A stretch of 64,000 nt of DNA, from assembly GCA_963969495.1 (NCBI GenBank), contig OZ018327.1, positions 34,025,175 through 34,089,174 of the forward strand, read 5' to 3'. This DNA is from Ceratothoa steindachneri (taxonomy: Eukaryota > Arthropoda > Malacostraca > Isopoda > Cymothoidae). The number at the start of each line of letters is the position of its first letter. Position 1 is the stretch's first letter. The position numbers were made by a program, and so were the translations under genes. Below the pieces are notes generated by a model, which did not search any database, was not told the DNA's origin, and saw nothing but the letters and a program-made list of their open reading frames with translations. Below are positions 11,520-20,850 of the stretch, piece by piece.

Positions 11520-12141
11520 TTAGTTTTCTTTTAATAATTCCAGCACTAACCTTGAAAGGACCTTGGAAATTATATCATGGGAAAGAACATGTAAAACTAC
11601 ATGAGGGTTTCAAATTTCGTTAGAATCGGCTGAATAGTTACGATGTTATTGCACAATAATTCTAGGACTAACCTTGGGCTGACCTTGACAATTATATCAT
11701 TTGAAAGAAAATGTAAAACAACACAAGGGTTTTAAATTTCGCTAGAATCGGCTGAATAGTTACGATGTTAATGCCAAAGAATTCTAGGACTAACCTTGGG
11801 CTGACCTTGACAATTATATCATTCGAAAGAAAATGTAAAACAACATAAGGGTTTCAAATTTCGTTAGAATCGGCTGAATAGTTACGATATTATTACAAAA
11901 TAATTCCAAGACCTACCTTGGGTAGTCCTTAACAATTATATCATTTGAAAGAAAATGTAAAACAACAATGGTTTTTAATTTCGTTAGAATGGACCGAATA
12001 ATTACGATGTTATTGCCCAATAATTTTTCGACTAACCTTAGGATGACATTGACAATTATATCATTTGAAAGAAAATCTAAAAAAAATGAGGGTTTCAAAT
12101 TTCGTTGGAATCGGTCGAATAGTTACGATGTTATTGTCAAA
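11520..12141 (+). repeat. 121-bp satellite, five copies
   Basis: The phrase GTTACGATGTTATTG recurs at intervals of 121 or 122 bases, and each unit carries CTAACCTTGGG, AATTATATCATT, TTTCGTTAGAATCGG and GAATAGTTACGATG. The same unit appears at 57590-57880 and, reversed, at about 61640-61740. Identity between copies is high but not complete, so this is a dispersed satellite family. It is intronic in the host gene. Confidence 0.85.
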
Positions 12142-12159
12142 AAGCACACTGAGAAGTAA

Positions 12160-13485
12160 AATGGTTACCATCCTACCGTCGACCTATGGACCGACATAAT
12201 AACTTATAGAGTCGCGTTCACACGACTAAAAATGGAATAAAGACTGGAATGAGTCAAGGCGTCTCCCTTTCTCCCAAATTGTTTACTGTAGACTTCTAGA
12301 CCCTTTTCACATTGCTGGACTGGGAACCAGAGGGACTCGGAAATAACGTGGGACATTCAAGCAACATTTGCATGCTCACAAAACCCTATTATTTCCCTAA
12401 GTCCAAAAGAATGATAATTATAACCGAATCATCACAAGTCAATCTTACTGTAGGACTAAATGTGAACATTTGTATACGATAATAATGAACATTACTTTTT
12501 GATCATGGAAAATTTTGAAGTTACTATCAAATTTTCAAAACAAGTCGAATGAAGTCCTGTGCTCCTGCCTGGACCGTCACAAAGGAATTTTTCAGGAAAT
12601 TCGGTCGGAAGGCAATAAGAAAGTTACTATAAATACATTAAGAGACTCAAAAACTGAGGGTACTTCAAACTATCAGAATGCTACCCGTTGGTAATAAACC
12701 GTAGGGACCATGGGGAAAAAACAACTTAATAATAACAAATACGAGCGATAATAAAAAGATAAACATTCTGAAAAGTAAATGGACAGGATATAATGCTAGT
12801 AAAAATAAGAGACGGACGAAAGAAACCATGTACTAGATCACTCTAAAGAAATCCAAAATATGACTTAGCAGGTGGGAGAAATTGGTCAATTACAGGATAA
12901 ACACGACAGCCTTAAGCGCTAGAACGAGAACCAGAGGTAGACTGAGGCAAATTGTTGACAATGATGATGCTAATGACTGTAATTATCACGAGACACATCC
13001 CTGCTCAAGAACAATAGCGTTTATAACAGCTCTCTGGCATCAGAATTCACGCTTGGCGAGCGAACAACGGACTGTTTGTGCGTGAGTTTGTTTAAGTTCT
13101 GAACGGTGGTAAACACGAGCGCCTTCAAGAACTCACAAGGCTGTGTCCAAATAGGGACGAATTCTGCTGGAGAAATGTAACTTCCAAGCTTGCTCGATGG
13201 AAATGAGGTGGTTGTATGGTGGCAGCGGGGTTGAGGGGGGTAGAGGCTAATATCAGTCATAATCGAGTCCTGCATCTCCCCAAATGTGGTAGACCTCTCA
13301 CTCTAGGCTAGCAGTGGATATACACACCATTATCACCTACCACCAAAAACGAGTACAATTTGAATAGATGTAGCGAATGTGTGAAGGACTAAAGGAAAGA
13401 CAATATAGTATAGTGTTAAGTGGGTGAATTATTCAGCAGATGGCGACAACAGCGATTGTTTACTTGTCTTTCAAACGAATTCTAG
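12160..13485. other. Unassigned intronic sequence
   Basis: No exon, terminal repeat or array is evident. Open frames near 12882-13085 and 13021-13275 lack splice signals and motifs. Confidence 0.4.
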
Positions 13486-13493
13486 TTAAACAG

Positions 13494-13711
13494 CAGAGGT
13501 GAGCACTCCCGCAATCATTTCCACAAACAGTTAATTCTACATTTGCGGAATTACCATTTAATTGTGGTTTGCGCTGAACTTCCTAAAAAAATGCGGTTTC
13601 ATTTTCGTTAAAACGCTTCTGCAAACCTGACTTTTATTGCAATCGCAAATGTGGAAAATCAGCAAATTCCTAACATTTTGCGAAACAGATTCCGCAAGTG
13701 GTCACTTCTTG
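13494..13711. mobile_element. Possible hAT-like MITE
   Basis: The left end CAGAGGTGAGCACTCCCGC and the right end, read inward in reverse complement, match at about 15 of 20 positions. The left end resembles the CAG(A/G)G(G/T)TG termini of hAT elements. The flanking octamers match at only 5 of 8 positions, so the insertion is old or the call is wrong. Confidence 0.4.
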
Positions 13712-13831
13712 ACAAATAGATGACGTGGAATTGTGTTATGGCGTTGTATAAGAGAGTGGTTTCTCGATATGAGTCTTGGACCAAGACTACTGAATTATTC
13801 AATGGGTCACAACATTAAATTGCATACTTAC

Positions 13832-14056
13832 TTTGCCTTAGGCGAATTCATGAAGAACTTCTTCCAAAGATCGATGAAAGTCATTGATTTTGTCGTTTCC
13901 TCGATAGCATCTACCAAAGCTCTGAAATCTTCCAATACATTTCTGGGAATAAACTGCAGTAGATCTGGGTGACCTACGTCATCCAGGGTCATTATTTTGT
14001 CATAAATGGCCATTAATTTTTCATTTTCACTTTCACAGGACTTTTGAGAATTCGGT
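13832..14056 (-). CDS. Host gene exon 11: helical segment
   Basis: The acceptor is CTTTTCTTCCTTCTAG and the donor is the consensus AA|GTAAGT. The 225-base exon begins with one base of a split codon and ends with two, agreeing with its neighbours. It encodes 75 residues rich in amphipathic helix, for example ESENEKLMAIYDKIMTLDD and VLEDFRALVDAIEETTKSM. Confidence 0.75.
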
Positions 14057-14059
14057 CTA

Positions 14060-14620
14060 GAAGGAAGAAAAGAAGATCCGGGTTACTCAACGAGGGAATT
14101 TTCAGTAATAGGGAAGAGTTACCTTCATCTAGCTAAAAACCTGGGACTTGAGAGGAGGGTTAATTAACCTTTATAAACACGTTCGCACAAAGGGAACAGA
14201 CTGTCAAAAATACGAACGTTAACCCGTTATCAAAATCAATCCTACGGAAAATGAAACACTTCTAACCTTTATTGTGGTAAGAACTCACCAACTTGGTCGT
14301 AGCTAAAAATTAACCACATAAAAAAACCCACGTTAATTTGAACTCTTTTCAAAACACCCCTTGATTAAATGCCTATTAAAGACGAAAGCACTTGGAAGAG
14401 TTGATTTCTTCTTTCCAAGGGTTATTTAAAAGAAACAACTTTTAACATTTTTTATAAGGATTAAAAACAAACTAGTGACCCACTGACCTTATTTGACCTG
14501 GGAATTCTTTGCTTGAAATGCATTGAAATAAAATGACCCCAAATCATACCACTGATCTTTAGAGGTACAATTTAGATTAATTCATCCATTCTACGAATTT
14601 CTGCCTTATAGATTACAAGG
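14060..14620. other. Unassigned intronic sequence
   Basis: This is the intron between host exons 10 and 11. It is AT-rich, and I see nothing else in it. Confidence 0.4.
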
Positions 14621-14626
14621 ACTAAC

Positions 14627-14868
14627 CCATCAAAATCATCCCTTGTTCTTTTCGATCTTGGTTTATTCTTTTTCTTTCCATTCTTTCCATTCGCCGGGTC
14701 GAATCGCCGCTTCATTTGTCGACTTAGTTTTCTAACGAGGGTTCTTAAAACATCGACCGAGAACTGCCGGTACTCGTCAGAACCGTTCTTCAGAAACGCT
14801 TCCGTAGCGTCATCCAAAAGCTTGAAAAAGCTCAGAAGAAGAACTTTGTCATCCCGAGTTGCCTCACC
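14627..14868 (-). CDS. Host gene exon 10: helical and basic segment
   Basis: The exon starts after GAAATAG, a weak acceptor, in phase 0. It ends at GATGG|GTTAGT in phase 2, which fits exon 11. The 242 bases encode about 80 residues: a helical stretch (KVLLLSFFKLLDDATEAFLK) followed by a strongly basic patch of Lys and Arg (GKNGKKKNKPRSKRTR). If the donor were skipped, a stop follows within 20 codons. The basic patch could be a proprotein cleavage or heparin-binding site, which is speculation. Confidence 0.6.
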
Positions 14869-15094
14869 CTATTTCGGATAAAATGGCGACACTTGAGAAG
14901 TATTGAAAGAAGGGATCAATCAAACACTGAATTATATTTGTAGGGTTTATTCGGATAATGGACAGGAGGCAAGTCTACGCACTTACGGGACCTGCATCCG
15001 AATAAAGCTCCCAATATACGTTTAATCCTAATGGGTGGCATTTTGTCATCAGCCAACCACTAGGATCCAAATGGTTTTATTATTGGAATAGAAA

Positions 15095-15836
15095 AAAACA
15101 GTGAAATAAATCAACCCTAAACAAGGCAAGTGAGATAAAACAACAGTAGAAAAGGTAAGAGATAAATCACTAACAGAAAAGGCAAGTGAGATAAATTATG
15201 CATATAAAAGGCAAGTGAGATAAATCAACCCTAGAAAAGGCAAGCGAGATAAATCAACCATAGTAAAGTAAAACGAGATAAATCACCCCTAGAAAGGCAA
15301 GTGAGATCAATTAACCCTAAAAGGACAAAGCGTGATATAGGCAACCTTAGAAAAGGCACAGTGAAATAGACCACCCCTAGAATAGGCAAGTGAGATAAAT
15401 CAACCATAGAAAAGTAAAGTGAGATACCCCTTAGAAAAAGCAAAGGGGGTTTATCCCCCCTAAAAAGACAAACGAGATAAATCAACCACATAAAAGGCAA
15501 AGTGCGACAAAATTCCCCCTAGAAAAGGTAAAATGAGATAAAATCACTCATAGAAAAGCTAAGTGAGATAAATCACCCCTAGAAAAAATAACAGATAAAT
15601 CAACCCTGGAACAGGCGAGATAAATAAAACGTAGAAAAGACAAGTGAGATAAAATAAACCATAGAAAAGGCAAATGAGATAATCCACTGCTAGGAAAGGC
15701 AAGTGAGATAAATTTCCCCAGAAAAAAACAAAGTGATATAAATCACCCCTAGAAAAGGCAACGTGAGATAAATCACCCACAGAAAAGGCAAGTGAGATAA
15801 AATCACCGCTAGAAAAGGCAAGTGAGATAAATCAAC
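15095..15836 (+). repeat. About 30-bp minisatellite, some 25 copies
   Basis: The unit reads roughly AGGCAAGTGAGATAAATCA then ACCCCTAGAAA, with length varying between about 26 and 33 bases. It fills part of the intron between host exons 9 and 10. Open frames on the reverse strand are produced by the repeat and are not genes. Confidence 0.85.
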
Positions 15837-15893
15837 CCTATTAGGCTTAAAGCGGTTGGTTTAAAAACTCGGGTTTAGCGCAGGTTTCTTAGC

Positions 15894-15970
15894 TGCCGGA
15901 TGGCCGAGTGGTTTAGGGTATTGGTTAATCGCATCTCAGCGACGCGCAATCTGTTGGTTCGTCTCGCCAT
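15894..15970 (+). repeat. tRNA-like SINE head
   Basis: GGATGGCCGAGTGG is a good A box of the Leu/Ser tRNA type, and TTGGTTCGTCTC is a degraded B box. The stems do not pair well and the B box is imperfect. It is more likely a SINE head or tRNA pseudogene than a working tRNA. Confidence 0.45.
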
Positions 15971-15999
15971 GCTAATTCTTTTCATTAGCGGCAGATCCT

Positions 16000-16580
16000 T
16001 TGCCTCATTGCACATTTTCGTTTAAGGTGTAATGGAGGGAGGGATGGGGGGGGGGGTTGCAAGAACACACAAAATAGAAGGACGGGCATGAGATTGGATT
16101 TATGGAGCACTATTTAGACACTTGAGATAAGGGGATTGATAGAAAGGAATTAATTAACCAAGAGCAAATTAGAAACAGATGAGCCCTTAACCAATTTAGT
16201 ATAAATTCGGTCAGACATAGAACACCGCTCGTTACAGGTACACTTTTAATACAGGTACGCATTAAATTACCAATAATTTATTCGTATTGTGTTGTGAGGT
16301 ATTGAACTTGAGTACGAGTACGTGTGTTGAAGCTGAAGAGTATATGTGATGAAGGAAAGGGAGGAGAGTGGAAGGGTTTAGAAGCGGGAGATTGCAGATG
16401 CTCGCTATATGTAAGAGGGACAAGAAAGGGAATGAAGTTTTAGTGGTGTGGAGTGAATGGAGTGCAATAATTTGCGATTCGTTGTGGTAGGAAAAAAGGC
16501 TGTGCTGTTGAGAAATGATATGGCGCAGCGGTTGGGTGTGAATGTGTGAGATTGAGAATTCCGAAAGGTTATGTTGATAA
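16000..16580. other. Unassigned GT-rich intronic sequence
   Basis: A poly-G run lies at about 16045-16056, followed by GT/GA-rich sequence of low complexity. I see nothing coding. Confidence 0.4.
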
Positions 16581-16976
16581 ACTAACCTGACCTAAACTAA
16601 CCCATCCTAACTTAACCTATCCTAACGTAATCTAGCCTAACCCATCCTAACCTAACCTATACTAACTTAACCTAACCTAAGCTAACCTAAACTAACCTAA
16701 CCTAACCTAACCTAACCCATCATAACCTATCCTAACTTAAGCTACCCTAACCCATCCTAACCTAACCTAAACTAACCTATCCTAACTTAACCTAACCTAA
16801 CCCATCCTAACCTAACCCAACCTAACCTACCTATCCTAATTTAACCTGACCCATCCTAACCTAATCTAACCTAACCTATCATAACCTAACCTAACTTAAC
16901 CTAACCTAACCTAACATAACCCATCCTAACCTAACCTAAACTAACCTAACCTAACCTAGCCCATGCTAACCTAACG
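16581..16976 (+). repeat. Interstitial CCTAA (TTAGG) telomere-type repeat
   Basis: About 400 bases consist of CCTAA pentamers with frequent CCCATCCTAA and single-base variants. TTAGG is the canonical telomere repeat of arthropods. The degeneracy and the position inside an intron show that this is an old interstitial block and not a chromosome end. Confidence 0.9.
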
Positions 16977-16979
16977 TAC

Positions 16980-17500
16980 ATGTTGTCCTCATACTACGAG
17001 CCTCGAACGCCATAGCCAAACCTTAACCTCGCGATAGCCTCGAACGTCTAATTCGCGGCTGGGCCTCTTCCGAAAAACGGACCCTTAATTTTAAATTGCG
17101 CTAAACGGCGTCTGTTCCTTAAGAACATTTATGATCACTAGTGCAAAACCCCACTAAAATGAAATGTGAACATGTGGTCAGAAGTAGCAGTCACATCACC
17201 TATGCTGATTCTATGCTTGACGTAGTTCGAACTCCATGCCTAACTAGACAATTCAACCACTCGCAAGATGATAGAGAACCTAACTCTGCCTTCTCGACTT
17301 GCTTGTTTATAGGGTGAGTCTATTCTTCGAACATATGTACATGGTTTGTTATCAATAGGGGCATAGATATTTAAATACAACCGGCCGTGCCCACTTTGCA
17401 TCAGTCCTTTCCATAACAGAGTGAAAGCGTTTAGAGGTGACCATTGTAAATTACTTAAAATGTATACAGGCTTTCAAACATTATAAGTTTTTATTAGATT
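16980..17500. other. Unassigned intronic sequence
   Basis: Mixed-composition sequence lies between the TTAGG block and host exon 9. No exon or repeat was found. Confidence 0.4.
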
Positions 17501-17503
17501 TAC

Positions 17504-17728
17504 CTGCGGTTCAATTTCATTCAGAGAGTCTAAGATGTCTTTCAAAAGAAAGTTAAAATTTATAAGTAGGGATAAATCTTGCTCTTGTACTGGATTGTCA
17601 TCAATTGGGGGGTTTGGACATAGATCGCGACTTTTCAGGAGATTGGACCTCTGAAGAATATCAAGATGTTCCAAATATCTCTTGAACATTTGTCTTGTTG
17701 GCACTTTCTCGAAAGACCTTAATTCGCT
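17504..17728 (-). CDS. Host gene exon 9: helical segment
   Basis: The acceptor is TTTTCATCTTCTCAG and the donor is CCGCAG|GTAAAT. The exon is 225 bases, phase 0 to phase 0, and codes for 75 residues including FEKVPTRQMFKRYLEHLDIL and SLLINFNFLLKDILDSL. The frame is open upstream into hydrophobic codons that mimic a signal peptide, but those lie in the pyrimidine tract of the acceptor. I therefore read this as an internal exon rather than a separate gene start. Confidence 0.7.
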
Positions 17729-17894
17729 CTGAGAAGATGAAAATTTAATTAACATAGTCAGGATTATGACAAACATTATTGTTATAGGATTTGCCAAAAA
17801 GTGTGATAAATATTTTTATGGAAAAATTGCAAGAGTGGTTTGTTTGCGAGTAGCGCCAGAATACGAAATAGGTAAATGTGTGTTTGTGTGTGTG

Positions 17895-18391
17895 CATAGG
17901 TTGGCGTTATCGCGATAATTTATCGTGATAACGATATCGGGTTATCGGTTATCCGATATTTTATTTTTTCCGCGTTATCGATTCATCGGTATCGCCGATA
18001 CCTTTGGTTCCAAACTAGCGATAATCGATAATTTCAGTTTTTGGTCCCAGTTTAGCACAGGGGCGAGCTGCGCGTGCTTTGGAGGCAGAAATAGGTAGGT
18101 CCGAACTGGGAGGAGGATCCTCAAAACCTATGAGGAGATGAAGGAGAGCCTCACCAGGTAAGAAACTAAGAAACAGTATTCAAATATTCTTACTATTGTA
18201 ATATAAAATAACGCTATATATAGTCAATAATCAATATTGTATTATAATTTTGGATTTATAGATTTATCAGTTATCACCTTATCGGGCGATAAATGTATCG
18301 CCAGTTATCGATTATCGGTTATCACCGATAAGGTTATCCTTATCGACTTATCGGTTATCGTGATACATTTTTTCGTTATCGCGCCCACCTA

Positions 18392-18393
<2 letters not shown>
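17895..18393. mobile_element. Palindrome-rich MITE-like element
   Basis: The ends CATAGGTTGGCG and CGCCCACCTATG are inverted, and each is followed by strings of TTATCG/CGATAA that fold on themselves. It sits in a TG-dinucleotide tract, so a TGTGTGTG-type 8-bp duplication is plausible but cannot be proved. Size and termini suit a non-autonomous hAT-like element. It lies in the intron between host exons 8 and 9. Confidence 0.6.

Positions 18394-18432
<39 letters not shown>
18392..18432. repeat. (TG)n(AG)n microsatellite
   Basis: Compound TG then AG dinucleotide runs abut the MITE-like element. Confidence 0.9.
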
Positions 18433-18433
<1 letters not shown>

Positions 18434-18620
18434 AAAAATTATAATTGTAGTGAACGCTGGCAAGAGTGTTGTCTAAGTTGCAAGCGGCTGCTTAAGAATC
18501 GTTGCAAGGGATTTTTGCAAAGCCATTAATACGCTAATTGCAAGGATTGCAAGGACAATATTGAAGGTTTGCAATAACTCGAATTTCCTACTCGTTAAGT
18601 CCTACAGTTATAAAACTTAC

Positions 18621-18736
18621 ATCTACTATGTAGGAATCCGGATCCTTTCTGCGATAAATGAGAGCCTTTTGTCCATCCTTTTTGAAGCCAGGGATAATCT
18701 CGCAGTCTTCTTCTTTGCTCATCGGAAACATGGTAA
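18621..18736 (-). CDS. Host gene exon 8
   Basis: The acceptor is CATTTATTGCAG and the donor is GAT|GTAAGT. The 116-base exon starts in phase 1 and ends in phase 0, matching exons 7 and 9. It encodes about residues 343-381: VTMFPMSKEEDCEIIPGFKK and then ALIYRRKDPDSYIVD. It is charged and contains one Cys. No family was recognised. An additional in-phase exon in the long intron before it cannot be excluded. Confidence 0.68.
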
Positions 18737-18739
18737 CTG

Positions 18740-19612
18740 CAATAAATGCGTTACTTATTATTATAGACTGACTTGATCTATTTATTTTCCTGACAAAGAA
18801 TCACTGGTTTTCTTTAAAAAAAAGAGACAGAAAACATTTTGGAATGTAGGTATATTGCATCTCTTAGGGTAATTTGGCCGTGCTAGGAGATGCTAGGTAT
18901 AAGAATTGCTGCTGGATGGTAAGATGGAGCTCCAGGCTTAGGAAAAAGATGGTTTCGCAGGGTTAGGGCAAGATGTGGGTAAGTTTAGATGGCCTCTTGA
19001 GGAGGATTCGAAGCTACGACGTCGAATTTGAGAAGAATGAACTGTTCCTGAGACCATTCTTGTACGGAACCAGTAACATCACAAGTACTGCAACTAGAAG
19101 CGTCGTGAACCAAAAAATAGTGTCGGTAAAGAGAATTTACAGTCTGGGGGAATCGGTATGAATGTGGGCAACTCTCCCGGGGATGTGAGAATCAGAGTGG
19201 GTGGATGTTCAGGCTATTTCTAGGGGTAAGAGATGTATATGAAAAGGAAACTCCTAATTGAGGGAGTTTCTTAGCGAGAAAGGGGATCGAAGATGACTAC
19301 GATAATCGCGAAAGGGGATATCCACCCCACCGTCTCTCTGGTCAAAAAAGGTCACATTGGAAAACCCCTCTTTACTCTAGTGTTTGTTATTTCGTTTCAC
19401 CAAGGGTTATTAGTATAGTTGTAACTGCCCCCGATGATGGATGCGCAATTTCACTACCCTATCATTGAGGTAGAAGCTTAAACTAAAGGGTTAAAGCGCA
19501 AACGCCTTATTCGAGGACACCTTACCCAGATTAAAGCGCCAAATGGCAGGTTGAATGTTAGTCGGGTCTTCAGTGGTAAGACCTGGCTTCATAAGATATT
19601 GGGAGTCATAAA
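18740..19612. other. Unassigned intronic sequence
   Basis: This lies between host exon 8 and the 7.2 kb transposon. Short open frames are without splice or motif support. Confidence 0.4.
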
Positions 19613-19671
19613 TACAGGGTGACCAATAAAAAAAATTTACCGAACTTTGAAGTAGTATTACTCAAAAACTA

Positions 19672-20606
19672 CGAGGGGCGGTCAATAAGTTTTGCAATTC
19701 GGATATAAGGAAACGGGATGTGAGGAAAAGTGTTTTATTATTTTTCAATATAACTACCCTCGACTTCAATGCACTTGCGCCACTTGTCCCTGAGGCTTCG
19801 AATTCCCGACAACCAGAAATCTCACCACTGTTGTACAATCCACTCCTGGACGGCGAGCTGGACATCTTCATCGTCTCCAAACTGGCGTCCACGCAGTGCA
19901 GTCTTGAGCTGGCGGAATAAAAAGTAGTCGCTAGGGGCCAGATCTGGACTGTAGGGTGGATGGTTGAGCTCCTCGAATCCGCACTCGCGCATGGCAGCTT
20001 GTGCAACTCTGGCCTTGTGGACTTTGACGACGTTGTAGTCGATCATGGGGCGTGAGGTTTATAGGGACCCAACGGGCAGAGACCTTGGTCAAGGCCAAAT
20101 TGTCGTGGATGATGTTGATAACACTTCCATGTGATATTTCAAGTTTTCGCTCGATTTCTTCGACCTTTACCCGTCGATTTTCGATGATTATCCTCTCCAC
20201 ACGGGCCACATTACCCTCGTTGGTCACGTGTGACGGGTGTCCTGGACGGGGGTTATCTTCAAGGGACTCACGACCATGGTGGAACTCCCTATTCCAGCGA
20301 GCAATGGTTGCATAGGAAGGGGCGGTGTCGGTGTACACTGCAACCATGCGTTCATGGATCTTTTTTGCATTCTTGCCTTCCTTAGTCAAAAATTTTATCA
20401 CTGCGCGGTGCTCAGCCTTCTCCATTGTTGAAAAATTTGTGACTGACGATCTGCGATCAGCTACTGCTTCTTCTTAAATAGACGAGGCAGGAGCGTGGGG
20501 CTGCAGGCCAAGACTTGTCATAAGTTTTCCTAACACCCCCACAAACAGCCATCTCCCTTCCTCTGTTTTGTCCTACCGATTCGCAAAACTTATTGACCAC
20601 TCCTCG
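19672..20606 (-). mobile_element. Nested mariner, internally deleted
   Basis: Inverted ends CGAGGGGCGGTCAATAAG and CTTATTGACCACTCCTCG are flanked by TA. The minus strand encodes a mariner transposase N terminus from about 20425 (MEKAEHRAVIKFLTKEGKNA, then the helix-turn-helix ARWNREF and IENRRVKVEEIERKLEISHG). The frame then jumps to the C-terminal third, with the D34D-type PYSPDLAPSDYFLF. The middle with the first catalytic Asp is missing. At 935 bp it is shorter than the usual 1.25-1.3 kb. The second copy at 59595-60524 has the same join. Confidence 0.85.
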
Positions 20607-20850
20607 TATCAGAGATCACTTGGTCCTGTGAAATTTGTTTTGTCTAACAATTGTTTATCTTTCAATTGAGAAAATTTCATTTAATTTCCTTTACGATGTT
20701 GATACACAAATGGTTTTGGTGGAGGCAAAAATATGATCTGCGCTAGGAAGTGACATAATGGAAATCCGAAGTTGAAAATTATTTCATTTATCTCTCCCTT
20801 AATAATGAAACACTACAAAAAGGGTTATACAATTTATTTTATTTGTTAAT

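Noticed and set aside
15231..15780. Hydrophobic minus-strand ORFs that look like membrane proteins
   Set aside because: They are shadows of the 30-bp minisatellite, and repeats of TTTC/TTTTC give artificial Leu/Phe runs.
3745..15970. Functional tRNA genes at 3745 and 15894
   Set aside because: Internal promoter boxes are present, but acceptor and other stems do not pair. SINE heads or pseudogenes are more likely.
16581..16976. True chromosome end
   Set aside because: The repeat is degenerate and flanked on both sides by host exons of one gene.
17474..17797. Separate gene start with its own signal peptide
   Set aside because: The apparent hydrophobic leader starts at TTG and coincides with the pyrimidine tract and CAG of a splice acceptor. 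The phase fits an internal exon.
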